This document shows, piece by piece, positions 8,910-17,864 of a stretch of DNA of 64,000 nucleotides. Under the pieces are notes generated by a model, which did no database searches, was not told the DNA's origin, and saw only the letters and a list, made by a program, of their open reading frames with translations. A program made the position numbers and the translations under genes. The stretch spans positions 34,944 to 98,943 of the forward strand of contig NZ_VHLH01000012.1 of NCBI RefSeq assembly GCF_006516965.1, written 5' to 3'. This stretch comes from Pararhizobium mangrovi. GTDB taxonomy: Bacteria > Pseudomonadota > Alphaproteobacteria > Rhizobiales > Rhizobiaceae. Numbering within the stretch: position 1 is the stretch's first letter; each line of letters begins with the position of its first letter.

Positions 8910-9674
8910 ATGCTGCTCATCGCAGGACTCGGCAATCCCGGCCGCGGTTACGCGGGAAACCGCCACAATATCGGCTTCATGGCGGCGGACGCGATCGCCC
9001 GCCGCCATTCCTTTTCGCCCTTCGCGAAGAAGTTCTCCGCCGAGATCGCCGATGGCGAGCTTGCCGGCGAAAAGGTGCTTCTCCTCAAGCCGCAGACCTT
9101 CATGAACCTTTCCGGCCAGGCGGTCGGGGAGGCCATGCGCTTCTACAAGCTCTCGCTCGCAGACCTCGTCGTGATGCATGACGAACTCGACCTCGGCCCC
9201 GGCCGCGTCCGGCTGAAGACCGGCGGCGGACATGGCGGGCACAACGGGCTGAAATCCATCGACGCCCATTGCGGCAAGGATTATCGGCGCCTGCGCCTCG
9301 GTATCGGCCACCCGGGTGCGAAGGAGATGGTCAACAACCATGTCCTCGGCGACTTTTCCAAGGCCGACGGCGAATGGCTGGAGCCGCTCCTCGACGCGAT
9401 CGGAGAGGAGGCACCGTTGCTTGCAAAGGGCGAGAACGACCGCTTCCTGAACCGCCTCGTGCAAGCGCTCGAGAAGGCACCGGGCGCACCGGAACCGACA
9501 CAAGCCGAACGGCAGGATGCAAAGCCCTCGAACGCCAGCGGCAAGAAGGCCGGCGGTGGGAAGAAGGGCCAGTCGCACATCCGTCAGGCCCGCCGGAGCG
9601 CACCCGCCGCGCCGCCTCAAAGCGGACCGATGGCGGACATGCTCAAGCGCCTCTTCGGCTCCGACACCGACTGA
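8910..9674 (+). CDS. pth: Peptidyl-tRNA hydrolase
   Basis: A 254-aa Pth that releases tRNA from prematurely terminated peptidyl-tRNA. The active-site elements are Asn9 and His19 in the [18 protein letters not shown] opening and the Asp of VMHDELDLG. The catalytic domain fills about residues 1-188. A basic, low-complexity tail of about 65 residues (Lys/Ala/Gly/Pro-rich) follows and ends in [10 protein letters not shown]. From memory, such tails are common in rhizobial Pth proteins, and their function is unknown. It is likely co-transcribed with rplY. Confidence 0.96.
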   Translation: MLLIAGLGNPGRGYAGNRHNIGFMAADAIARRHSFSPFAKKFSAEIADGELAGEKVLLLKPQTFMNLSGQAVGEAMRFYKLSLADLVVMHDELDLGPGRVRLKTGGGHGGHNGLKSIDAHCGKDYRRLRLGIGHPGAKEMVNNHVLGDFSKADGEWLEPLLDAIGEEAPLLAKGENDRFLNRLVQALEKAPGAPEPTQAERQDAKPSNASGKKAGGGKKGQSHIRQARRSAPAAPPQSGPMADMLKRLFGSDTD

Positions 9675-9782
9675 ACGCACGGGCACCCGTCGCCCGCGTC
9701 TTGACCCCGTCCGGGCGAGGCGCCATAGCGGACGCATCGTCTCTTACCCGCCCCTTTACCCGCAAGCACAGGCACGAATTCC

Positions 9783-10886
9783 ATGGGCTTCAAATGCGGC
9801 ATCGTCGGCCTGCCGAACGTCGGCAAGTCGACGCTCTTCAACGCGCTGACGCGCACGGCCGCCGCGCAGGCGGCGAACTATCCCTTCTGCACGATCGAGC
9901 CGAACACCGGCGAGGTCGCGGTGCCGGATACGCGCCTGAAGGCGATCGCCGAGATCGCGAAGTCGAAGGAAATCGTCCCGACGCGCATCTCCTTCGTCGA
10001 CATCGCAGGGCTCGTGCGTGGTGCCTCGACGGGTGAAGGCCTCGGCAACCAGTTCCTCGCCAATATCCGCGAGGTGGACGCGATCGTCCACGTACTGCGC
10101 TGCTTCGAGGACGACGACATCACCCATGTGGAGGGCCGCATCGATCCCGTCGGCGACGCAGAGACGATCGAGACCGAGTTGATGATCTCCGATCTCGAAA
10201 GCCTCGAACGCCGGACCGACCAGACGCGCAAGCGCGCTTCCGGCAAGGACAAGGAAGCGGCGACCGTCCTGCCGATCATGGATCAGGCGCTGGCGCTGCT
10301 GAAGGACGGCAAGCCCGTTCGCGGGATGCTCGCCGATCTCGACGCGGAAGAGGTGAAGCTCCTGAAGGGTCTCAACCTGCTCACCTCAAAACCGGTCCTC
10401 TATGTGTGCAACGTCGCCGAAGCCGACGCCGCGGAGGGCAACGCTCACACGAAAGCCGTCGAGGCGATGGCAGCCGACCAGGGCGCGCAGGCCGTGATCA
10501 TTTCCGCGGCGATCGAAGCGGAGGTCGCCCAGCTTCCCGACGAGGAGGCTCAGGAGTTCCTGAGCGAGATGGGCTTGAGCGAACCCGGCCTCGACCGGCT
10601 GATCCGCAAGGGCTACGAGTTGCTCGAACTCATCACCTTCTTCACGGCCGGCCCGAAGGAAACCCGTGCCTGGACCGTGCGCAGCCGCTCGCGCGCGCCA
10701 CAGGCCGCCGGCGCGATCCACTCGGATTTCGAGCGCGGCTTCATCCGTGCGCAGACCATCGCCTACGACACCTATGTCGAACTCGGCGGCGAAGGCCCCG
10801 CCAAGGAAGCCGGCAAGGCCCGCGACGAAGGCAAGGAATACGTCGTTCAGGACGGCGACGTCATGCTCTTCAAGTTCAACACCTGA
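9783..10886 (+). CDS. ychF: Redox-regulated ribosome-associated ATPase/GTPase YchF (OLA1 family)
   Basis: A 367-aa protein. The G domain has G1 GLPNVGKST (9-17), G3 DIAG (73-76) and a G4-position NVAEAD in place of NKxD, which explains ATP preference in this family. A coiled-coil insert lies around 115-200 and a TGS domain at the C-terminus (TFFTAGPKETRAWTV onward). It binds ribosomes and is linked to stress responses. The stop codon is followed immediately by the ATG of the first MaoC gene, so the three genes probably share a transcript. Confidence 0.97.
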   Translation: MGFKCGIVGLPNVGKSTLFNALTRTAAAQAANYPFCTIEPNTGEVAVPDTRLKAIAEIAKSKEIVPTRISFVDIAGLVRGASTGEGLGNQFLANIREVDAIVHVLRCFEDDDITHVEGRIDPVGDAETIETELMISDLESLERRTDQTRKRASGKDKEAATVLPIMDQALALLKDGKPVRGMLADLDAEEVKLLKGLNLLTSKPVLYVCNVAEADAAEGNAHTKAVEAMAADQGAQAVIISAAIEAEVAQLPDEEAQEFLSEMGLSEPGLDRLIRKGYELLELITFFTAGPKETRAWTVRSRSRAPQAAGAIHSDFERGFIRAQTIAYDTYVELGGEGPAKEAGKARDEGKEYVVQDGDVMLFKFNT

Positions 10887-11390
10887 ATGACCGATCCCGA
10901 ACCGCATGCGCCGGAAGGCGCCGGCAACGCGCCGCTTCTCGCCTACGAGGACTTCCACGAAGGGCGCACCTTCGCGCTCGGGCCGATGACGGTTTCGAGC
11001 GAGGAGATCGTTTCCTTCGCCACCGAGTTCGACCCGCAGCCGATGCATGTCGACGCAGAGGCTGCCGAGGCGTCGCTGCTCGGCGGGCTCGCCGCTTCCG
11101 GCTGGCACATGACCGCGCTGCTGATGCGCATGATGGCCGACAGCTTCGTCCTGCGAAGTGCCGCCGAAGGGGCACCCGGCGTCGATACGGTAAGTTGGGA
11201 GCGCCCGCTTCTCGCAGGCGACCGGATTGCCGGGACGAGCATGGTCACGGGTCGTCGCCCATCGCGTTCGCGCCCGCATATCGGCATCGTCGCCCTTGCC
11301 CACACCGTGACCAACCAACGCGACGAGGTCGTCATGCGGTGTGCGCATTCGATGATGATCCGGCGGCGCGGCGATGGGGAAGCCGAATGA
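10887..11390 (+). CDS. MaoC-family dehydratase (first of a pair)
   Basis: A 167-aa hotdog-fold protein with the hydratase signature FDPQPMHVDAE. The catalytic Asp49 and His54 of R-specific enoyl-CoA hydratases are both present. Members hydrate trans-enoyl-CoA or related thioesters. The ATG abuts the ychF stop codon and the stop overlaps the next start (ATGA), indicating coupled translation of all three. The substrate is unknown. Pairing with the second MaoC gene suggests a heterodimer. Confidence 0.88.
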   Translation: MTDPEPHAPEGAGNAPLLAYEDFHEGRTFALGPMTVSSEEIVSFATEFDPQPMHVDAEAAEASLLGGLAASGWHMTALLMRMMADSFVLRSAAEGAPGVDTVSWERPLLAGDRIAGTSMVTGRRPSRSRPHIGIVALAHTVTNQRDEVVMRCAHSMMIRRRGDGEAE

Positions 11391-11851
11391 TCGATCTCGA
11401 AAGCTGGTTCGCGTCCGGCCGTCGCCTGCGCCTCGGAAGCCGCCATTTCGACGAGGCGGAGATCCTCTCCTTCGCCCGTAAATACGACCCGCAACGCTTC
11501 GACGCCGAAGCCGCCCGCGACACGATGTTCGGCGGCCTTTGCGCATCGGGTTGGCACACGACGGCCGCCTGGATGCGCGCGAATGTCGATCACTGGCAGG
11601 CACGCTTGGCCGAAGCACGGGCGAACGGCGAGGCGGTGCCCGAGTTCGGCCCCTCGCCCGGCTTTCGCGAGCTGAGCTGGCCGCGACCGGTCTATGCGGG
11701 AGAAACGGTGACGTTCCATTTCGCCGCCATCCGCAGCCGCGCGCTCGCCAGCCGGCCGGGCTGGCACCTGATGGAACATTACGGCGAAGGCGAGAGCGAA
11801 GACGGCACCCTCGTCATGCGCTTCGAAGGCCTCTTCATGGTCCGCCCGTAA
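11387..11851 (+). CDS. MaoC-like protein lacking the usual catalytic histidine
   Basis: A 154-aa hotdog protein related to its upstream neighbour: both have an Ile-x-Ser-Phe-Ala helix and a GLxASGWH segment. The signature that reads DPQPMHVDAEAA next door reads DPQRFDAEAA here. Asp34 is kept, but two residues including the His are deleted. It may be a structural partner of the first MaoC protein rather than an independent hydratase. Translation is coupled by the ATGA overlap at 11387-11390. Confidence 0.83.
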   Translation: MIDLESWFASGRRLRLGSRHFDEAEILSFARKYDPQRFDAEAARDTMFGGLCASGWHTTAAWMRANVDHWQARLAEARANGEAVPEFGPSPGFRELSWPRPVYAGETVTFHFAAIRSRALASRPGWHLMEHYGEGESEDGTLVMRFEGLFMVRP

Positions 11852-12140
11852 GCATGGATCGATAACGGGGCCGAAGTGCCAGATCCCGTCCTTTCAGGCT
11901 TCGGCGAACTGGCGTCGCCCCTGAAAAGGCCGGATAATCCCGCCGAAAGGCTTGCCGCGGAGCGTTCGTCTCCATATGTCGCGATCTTGCAGTCGTAGAC
12001 TGTCTCAGCGACAAGGTGGCCGTCGGGTCGGATGTCGCTCACCGCGACGGCGGCAGCCGCCGGCAAGCCGTCGAAGATATCGACCTGAAAGAACGATGCG
12101 TGCGTCGGCAAAGATCCGGCGCGGCAAGCGGAGCGAAACG

Positions 12141-13994
12141 ATGTTTTCGTGGTTCGAGAAGCGTCTGAACCCCTACCCGGCGAAAGAACCGGTACAGCCG
12201 CCGGAGGGCTTTCTCGCGTTTTGCTGGTACTATTCGCGCGAGGCCGCACCGTGGCTCGCGATCATGTCGATCCTTTCGGCGATCATTTCCGCGGGCGAGG
12301 TCGTGGTCTTCGGCTTCGTCGGCAACATCGTCGACTGGCTTTCGTCCGCCGACCCGAACGGCTTCCTTGCGCGCGAGGGCTGGACGCTCTTCTTCATGGG
12401 CTTCGTGGTGCTGATCGCCCTGCCGCTCCTCATGCTTCTGCAGGCCTTCATCATCCACCAGACGCTGCTGCCGAACTTCCCGATGATCGCGCGCTGGCGC
12501 ATGCATCGCTATCTGCTGCGCCACAGCCTCGGCTTCTTCGCCGACGAGTTCGCCGGCCGCGTGGCGACGAAGGTCATGCAGACCTCGCTCGCCGTGCGCG
12601 AATCCGTGATGAAGATCCTCGACATCTTCGTCTATATCGCCGTCTATTTCGTCGCCATGATCGTCATGGTGGCGAGCCTCGACTGGCGTCTTGTTCTGCC
12701 GCTCGTCGTATGGGTCGCGGCCTATGTCGGGCTGATCGCCTATTTCGTGCCGCGCATGAACCACGTGACGCAGCGCCAGGCCGATGCGCGCTCGACGATG
12801 ACCGGGCGCATCGTCGACAGCTATACCAACATCGCCACCGTCAAGCTTTTCTCCCACGCCGGACGTGAGGAGGACTATGCGCGCGACAGCATGGATTCGT
12901 TCCTCAAGACCGTCTACGCGCAGATGCGCCTCGTCACGGTCTTCCAGTTCTCGCTCTACGCCATCAACTCCGCGCTCGTCTTTGCCGTCGGTGCGCTGGC
13001 GATCGGCTTCTGGATGGGCGGCGTCGTCTCTGTCGGCGCCATCGCGGTGGCGATCGGTCTCGCGCTGCGCATGAACGGCATGTCGCAGTGGATCATGTGG
13101 GAGGTTTCCGCCCTCTTCGAGCATCTCGGCATGGTGCATGACGGCCGCGCGATGATGGCGCGTTCGCACGAGGTGATCGACCTCAAGGAAAGCGATCGGT
13201 TGCGCACGCGCCAGGGCGCGATCGCGTACGACCATGTCCGCTTCCATTACGGAAAGGCGGCAGGCGTCATCGAAGACCTGTCGCTGTCGATCGCGCCAGG
13301 CGAGAAGATCGGTCTCGTCGGCCGCTCCGGCGCAGGCAAGACGACGCTGATGAACCTGCTCCTGCGCTTCTACAACCTCGAGTCCGGCCGCATCCTGATC
13401 GACGGGCGCGACATCGCCGACGTCACGCAGGACAGTCTGCGTGCGCATATCGGCGTCGTCACGCAGGACACGTCCCTCCTCCACCGCTCGATCCGCGACA
13501 ACGTCGCCTACGGCAAGCCGGACGCCACGGAAGCCGAGATCGTCCATGCGATGGAACGGGCCAATGCCATGGAGTTCATCGCCGACCTTGAGGACGTCGA
13601 GGGTCGCCGCGGCCTCGACGCCCATGTCGGCGAGCGCGGCGTCAAGCTTTCCGGCGGGCAACGCCAGCGCATCGCCATCGCGCGCGTCTTTCTGAAGGAC
13701 GCGCCGATCCTCGTGCTCGACGAGGCAACTTCGGCGCTCGATTCCGAGGTCGAAGCGGCGATTCAGGAAAACCTCTTCGCCCTGATGGAGGGCAAGACGG
13801 TCATCGCCATCGCCCACCGCCTGTCGACGATCGCCGAACTCGACCGCCTCGTGGTGCTCGACCACGGCGAGATCGTCGAGATCGGCACCCACGACGAACT
13901 CGTCGAACGCGGCGGGCTCTATGCCGACCTCTGGGCACGCCAGTCCGGCGGCTTCCTGCAGGAGGAAACAGCCGAGAGCGCCGTCGCGGAGTGA
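12141..13994 (+). CDS. ABC exporter, MsbA-type half-transporter (paralogue 1)
   Basis: A 617-aa fusion of six transmembrane helices (about residues 30-330) and an ATPase domain. Walker A RSGAGKTT lies near 393, LSGGQ near 503, Walker B ILVLDEATSALD near 523, and AHRLST near 557. All catalytic motifs are intact. Start ATG 12141 has GGAG seven bases upstream. The exported substrate is unknown; lipids, sugars or drugs are possible. A second exporter with a near-identical ATPase domain lies at 15915-17783, suggesting a heterodimer or a recent duplication. Confidence 0.92.
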   Translation: MFSWFEKRLNPYPAKEPVQPPEGFLAFCWYYSREAAPWLAIMSILSAIISAGEVVVFGFVGNIVDWLSSADPNGFLAREGWTLFFMGFVVLIALPLLMLLQAFIIHQTLLPNFPMIARWRMHRYLLRHSLGFFADEFAGRVATKVMQTSLAVRESVMKILDIFVYIAVYFVAMIVMVASLDWRLVLPLVVWVAAYVGLIAYFVPRMNHVTQRQADARSTMTGRIVDSYTNIATVKLFSHAGREEDYARDSMDSFLKTVYAQMRLVTVFQFSLYAINSALVFAVGALAIGFWMGGVVSVGAIAVAIGLALRMNGMSQWIMWEVSALFEHLGMVHDGRAMMARSHEVIDLKESDRLRTRQGAIAYDHVRFHYGKAAGVIEDLSLSIAPGEKIGLVGRSGAGKTTLMNLLLRFYNLESGRILIDGRDIADVTQDSLRAHIGVVTQDTSLLHRSIRDNVAYGKPDATEAEIVHAMERANAMEFIADLEDVEGRRGLDAHVGERGVKLSGGQRQRIAIARVFLKDAPILVLDEATSALDSEVEAAIQENLFALMEGKTVIAIAHRLSTIAELDRLVVLDHGEIVEIGTHDELVERGGLYADLWARQSGGFLQEETAESAVAE

Positions 13995-14049
13995 TCCGCC
14001 CTGTCGCGGACACTCCAGCATGCTGCCCACCGTTCGAAGTCGGGACGGT

Positions 14050-14505
14050 CTATTCGGTTTCGGTAAGCCGAGCCAGGAGCTCCGCCGCATCGGCGAGCCG
14101 CGCCCGCTCGTCCGCATCGAGACGTTCGCCGAGCGCTCGGACCAGCCAGTCCTGCCGCGCGCTTCTGGCGGCGGCCAGCCATTCCCGGCAGGCGGGCGTC
14201 AGTGCGAGAAGGGTCTGCCGTCCGTCGTCGGGATCCGGCTCGCTCGAAACGAGGCCTGCCGCCTGAAGGCTTGCGGCGGTCGCGCCCATTGATTGCGGGC
14301 GCACCCCCTCCCTGCGGGCAAGCGCGGAGACGGTCGCCGCCCCTTCGCGCTCGAGATGAAGCAACACGGATTTCTGCGACCAGCTCAGGTCGCCCTGCCC
14401 GTCCTGTGCGCGAAAACGGCGCCGCAGCTGGCCGATCACCGTGCGCAACCGCCCGGCGAGTGCTGCCGTCGCTTCCGCTGCCTCTGAAGCCTCTTGCCCT
14501 TGCAT
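14050..14505 (-). CDS. MarR-family transcriptional regulator
   Basis: A 151-aa winged-helix protein. Dimerisation helices lie at both ends, with the recognition segment at ATVSALARREGVRPQSMGATAASL and the wing at DPDDGRQTLLALT. It is divergent from the MFS gene across 118 bases that contain a GTAAA-G-TTTAC palindrome, the usual arrangement for a repressor of a drug-efflux gene. The ligand is unknown. The start has only a weak CAGG site, and the nearest -10 candidate is about 10 bases away, so a near-leaderless mRNA is possible. Confidence 0.9.
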   Translation of the reverse strand: MQGQEASEAAEATAALAGRLRTVIGQLRRRFRAQDGQGDLSWSQKSVLLHLEREGAATVSALARREGVRPQSMGATAASLQAAGLVSSEPDPDDGRQTLLALTPACREWLAAARSARQDWLVRALGERLDADERARLADAAELLARLTETE

Positions 14506-14535
14506 CCTGCCAATCTATATGTATGAAGGAAGACT

Positions 14536-14546
14536 GTAAAGTTTAC
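14536..14546. promoter_or_regulatory. Candidate MarR operator between marR and the MFS gene
   Basis: GTAAAGTTTAC is a perfect 5-1-5 palindrome in the divergent intergenic region. On the minus strand it overlaps a TTTACA that could be the -35 of marR, 15 bases upstream of TATAGA. That position fits autorepression and repression of the efflux gene. The inference rests on position and symmetry only. Confidence 0.4.
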
Positions 14547-14623
14547 CTTTCAAGTGCGACGACCCCTTACCGGCGCTTGCGTGTGCCGGCCGTTTCGGGC
14601 CGCCAGAAACGCGTGCGCCCCCG

Positions 14624-15898
14624 ATGACCTTGCATTCCACCTCTCGCAAATCCTTGCAATCGCACGTCCACCGCTGGCTCGACGAGACCTTCCTGGCGCT
14701 GAAGACCCGGAACTTCCGCCTGTTCTTCATCGGCCAGACGATCTCCAACACCGGCAACTGGCTGACGCGCGTCGCCCTCATCCTGCTCGTCCTCAAGCTG
14801 ACGGGCAGCGGCTTTGCCGTCGGCATCGTGACGGCGTGCGAGTTCCTGCCGCTGCTTCTGCTTTCGGCGGCCGCCGGCGCGATGGCCGACAGCGTCGACA
14901 AGCGCAAGATGCTGCTCGTCACCCAAGCGCTGGAGATGGTCCAGTCGCTCGCACTGGCGCTCGTTGCGTTCCTTCCGAACCCGCCGCTCTACGCGCTCTA
15001 TCTCCTCGCCCTTCTCGGCGGCATCCTGCTTGCGGCCGACAATCCGCTGCGCCGCTCCTTCGTCACCGAGATGGTGCCTGCAGAGGCGATCCCGAACGCC
15101 GTCGTGCTCTACAGCACCATCGTCAACCTTTCGCGTGTCTTCGGCCCGACACTCGCCGGCCTCTTCATTACGCTCTTCGGCTACGGGCCGGCCTTCGCGA
15201 TCGACGCGGCGAGCTACATCGCCGTCATCGCCTGCCTCTTCGCCATGCGTCCGGGCGACCTCTTCCGGGAGGCGAGCACCGGCCGCAAGCCGAAGGCCGT
15301 ACGCGCCGGGCTCGCCTATGTACGCACGCAGCGCCGGCTCTGGTCGAGCCTGGCGATGATGCTGGCGATCGGCATCTTCGCCTACAATCTGAACGTCACC
15401 CTGCCGCTCTTCGTCCACCGCACGCTGAACGGATCGGACGCGACTTTCACGATTCTCTATTCGCTCTTCAGCGCCGGGTCTCTGATCGGCGGGCTCGTCG
15501 TTGCAAACCGCTCGCTCGTCGCCATTCGCCACATACTCGCCGCCGCCTGCGGAATGGGCGTCTCGCTCGTCACCTTTTCCTTCACCTCCGACGTGGTTAC
15601 AGCGGCGATCGTCATGTTCCTCTCCGGCATGGTCACGATCGTCTACATGACGTCGACCACTGCCATCATTCAGGTCGAGGCGCGCCGCGACATGCACGGC
15701 CGGGTTCTCGCGCTCCAGGCCGTCGTCATGGGCGCCTCGCGCGTCGTCGGCGGACCGGCACTCGGTACGCTATCCGACATGGCGGGCGCGCGGATCCCCT
15801 TCGTCGTCGGCGGGATCGCCTGTCTCGTCGCTGCAGTCTTCGGTTTCCTCGTCAATCGCCGGTTTGCCGATACCGCCGATTGCTCCGACCGGGCGTGA
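14624..15898 (+). CDS. MFS efflux transporter (EntS-like / MFS_3)
   Basis: A 424-aa inner-membrane transporter with about 12 helices. It opens with a cytoplasmic LKTRNFRLFFIGQTISNTGNW segment and has the GAMADSVDKRK loop between helices 2 and 3, both typical of the EntS/MFS_3 group. It probably exports a small molecule and is likely controlled by the divergent MarR protein. No Shine-Dalgarno is visible before ATG 14624. The stop lies 16 nt upstream of the second ABC exporter, so the two are probably co-transcribed. Confidence 0.88.
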   Translation: MTLHSTSRKSLQSHVHRWLDETFLALKTRNFRLFFIGQTISNTGNWLTRVALILLVLKLTGSGFAVGIVTACEFLPLLLLSAAAGAMADSVDKRKMLLVTQALEMVQSLALALVAFLPNPPLYALYLLALLGGILLAADNPLRRSFVTEMVPAEAIPNAVVLYSTIVNLSRVFGPTLAGLFITLFGYGPAFAIDAASYIAVIACLFAMRPGDLFREASTGRKPKAVRAGLAYVRTQRRLWSSLAMMLAIGIFAYNLNVTLPLFVHRTLNGSDATFTILYSLFSAGSLIGGLVVANRSLVAIRHILAAACGMGVSLVTFSFTSDVVTAAIVMFLSGMVTIVYMTSTTAIIQVEARRDMHGRVLALQAVVMGASRVVGGPALGTLSDMAGARIPFVVGGIACLVAAVFGFLVNRRFADTADCSDRA

Positions 15899-15914
15899 AC
15901 CTATATTGGCACCC

Positions 15915-17783
15915 ATGATTTTCAGATCCGTTTTCCGACGCTTCGAAACCTGGATCGACCCGTTCGCCCGCAAGGGCGACCTCAAGCCGCCGGATACGGC
16001 GCTGAAGTTTCTCTGGTTCTACGTCTCGCAGGCGAAGCTTCCCTTCCTGCTGATGCTGATCATCGGCGGGCTCGTCGCCCTCCTCGAAGCCGCGCTCTTC
16101 TACTTCGTCGGTCGTCTGGTCGACGTGCTCGATACTGCCGACAAGGCCGCCGGCTGGCACGGTCTCCTCGCCGGGCACGCACTCGAACTCGCAGCCATGC
16201 TCTTCGTCGTCTCGATCGGCCGCTTCCTCGTCACGGCGGCGGCAGCTCTCGTCGAGGAACAGACGATCGTGCCGGGTTTCTACAACCTCGTGCGCTGGCA
16301 GGCCTACGCGCATGTCGCCCGCCAGAGCCTTTCCTTCTTCCAGAACGATTTCGCCGGGCGCATCGTCACCAAGGTCTGGCAGGCCGGCCAGGCGACCGGC
16401 GACTTCATGACGTCGCTGCTGCAGGTCGCGTGGTTCATCCTGATCTACGCCGTCACGACGATCGCGCTGATCGCCCAGCTCGACTGGCGGCTCGCCGGCA
16501 TCGTCGTCGTCTGGATCGCCTGTTTCGCCGTGCTCGCGCGCCTCTTCGTCCCGCGCATCCGCCGCTATGCCAAGGCGACGGCCGAAGCCTCCTCGATGCT
16601 GAACGGCCGCCTCGTCGACAGCTATTCCAACGCCCAGACGCTCAAGCTCTACGGCCGCGCCGAGGACAACGACGCCTATATCCGCCAAGGATTTGCGCGC
16701 TTTCTGGGCGCGATCCTGCCGTTCACCCGCAGCCTGACGGGCGTGCGGGCCTCGCTCGCCTTCCTCTCCGGCATCATGATGTCGGCGATCGGCGTCTTCT
16801 CGATCGACCTGTGGCTTTCCGGAGCGATCACCACCGGCGCCGTCGCCTTCACGATGGCGCTCGTGCTGCGGCTCAACATGCTCTTTGGCCGCATGATGGC
16901 GCAGCTGAACGGCCTGATGCGTAATTTCGGCACCATCCAGAACTCGATGGACCTCATCTCCAGGCCGATCGGGCTCGTCGACCCGCCGGATGCGCACCAA
17001 CTCGCCGTTCAGGGTGCAGGCATTCGCTTCGAGGCGATCGCCTTCCACTACGGCAGGGAAAGCGGCGTCATCGACGACCTGTCGCTGACGATCGCGCCCG
17101 GAGAGCGGGTCGGCATCGTCGGGCGTTCGGGAGCGGGCAAGTCGACGCTCGTCAACCTGCTTTTGCGTTTCTACGACCTCGAAGGCGGCCGGATCCTCAT
17201 CGACGGGCAGGACATCGCCGAAGTGACGCAGGAATCACTGCGCGCGTCCGTCGGCATGGTCACGCAGGACAGCGCACTCCTCCACCGCTCGATCCGCGAC
17301 AATATCCGCTTCGGTCGCCCGGGCGCCGATGACGAAGCGCTGGCTGCCGCCGCGCGCCGGGCCGAAGCCTGGTCGTTCATCGAGACGGTCGAGGACCAGA
17401 ACGGCAGGCTCGGCCTCGACGCCCATGTCGGCGAACGCGGCGTCAAGCTTTCCGGCGGCCAGCGCCAGCGCATCGCCATTGCGCGCGTCATGCTGAAGGA
17501 TGCGCCGATCCTCGTGCTCGACGAGGCGACTTCGGCGCTTGATTCGGAAGTGGAAGCGGTGATCCAGGAAAATCTCGGTACGCTGATGGAAGGCAAGACG
17601 GTGATCGCGATCGCCCATCGCCTTTCCACGATCGCAGAGCTCGACCGGCTCATCGTCATGGACGAAGGCCGTATCGTCGAGACCGGCACGCACGACGAAC
17701 TCGTCGCCACGGGCGGCCTCTACGCGGATCTTTGGCGACGCCAGTCGGGCGGCTTTATCGCTGGCGACATCGCGGCGGAATGA
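15915..17783 (+). CDS. ABC exporter, MsbA-type half-transporter (paralogue 2)
   Basis: A 622-aa fusion of six transmembrane helices and an ATPase. Walker A RSGAGKST lies near 400, LSGGQ near 511, followed by ILVLDEATSALDSE and AHRLST. ATG 15915 is preferred over an upstream in-frame ATG at 15864, which overlaps the MFS gene. The C-terminal ATPase region is almost the same as in the 12141-13994 gene, even at the DNA level from about 17422. The membrane halves differ more. It probably pairs with paralogue 1; the substrate is unknown. Confidence 0.92.
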   Translation: MIFRSVFRRFETWIDPFARKGDLKPPDTALKFLWFYVSQAKLPFLLMLIIGGLVALLEAALFYFVGRLVDVLDTADKAAGWHGLLAGHALELAAMLFVVSIGRFLVTAAAALVEEQTIVPGFYNLVRWQAYAHVARQSLSFFQNDFAGRIVTKVWQAGQATGDFMTSLLQVAWFILIYAVTTIALIAQLDWRLAGIVVVWIACFAVLARLFVPRIRRYAKATAEASSMLNGRLVDSYSNAQTLKLYGRAEDNDAYIRQGFARFLGAILPFTRSLTGVRASLAFLSGIMMSAIGVFSIDLWLSGAITTGAVAFTMALVLRLNMLFGRMMAQLNGLMRNFGTIQNSMDLISRPIGLVDPPDAHQLAVQGAGIRFEAIAFHYGRESGVIDDLSLTIAPGERVGIVGRSGAGKSTLVNLLLRFYDLEGGRILIDGQDIAEVTQESLRASVGMVTQDSALLHRSIRDNIRFGRPGADDEALAAAARRAEAWSFIETVEDQNGRLGLDAHVGERGVKLSGGQRQRIAIARVMLKDAPILVLDEATSALDSEVEAVIQENLGTLMEGKTVIAIAHRLSTIAELDRLIVMDEGRIVETGTHDELVATGGLYADLWRRQSGGFIAGDIAAE

Positions 17784-17784
17784 T

Positions 17785-17850
17785 CGGAGCGTTCGCTCCG
17801 CCATATCATGACGGCGCGCCGGATGCGGGTTACCGCTCCGGCGCGCCGTC
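17785..17850. terminator. Two GC-rich hairpins in the convergent gap (terminator-like)
   Basis: A 6-bp stem with GTTC loop lies at 17785-17800. A 13-bp perfect stem (17810-17822 with 17838-17850) follows, whose loop contains a further 4-bp pairing. They lie between the stops of two convergent genes. Neither has a T-run, so intrinsic termination is uncertain. Blocking 3' decay or read-through from either side is plausible. Confidence 0.4.
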
Positions 17851-17864
17851 CGTTCGACGAAGTG

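Noticed and set aside
8893..8910. T-arm-like sequence (GTTCGAA with flanking G/C) between rplY and pth
   Set aside because: No acceptor, anticodon or D arm can be folded around it; the gap is only 42 bases and contains the pth start.
11779..12249. 156-codon minus-strand frame across the gap before the first ABC exporter
   Set aside because: It overlaps the 3' end of the MaoC-like gene and the start of the exporter gene, has no ribosome-binding site and matches no family. The gap 11852-12140 holds nothing else I can support.
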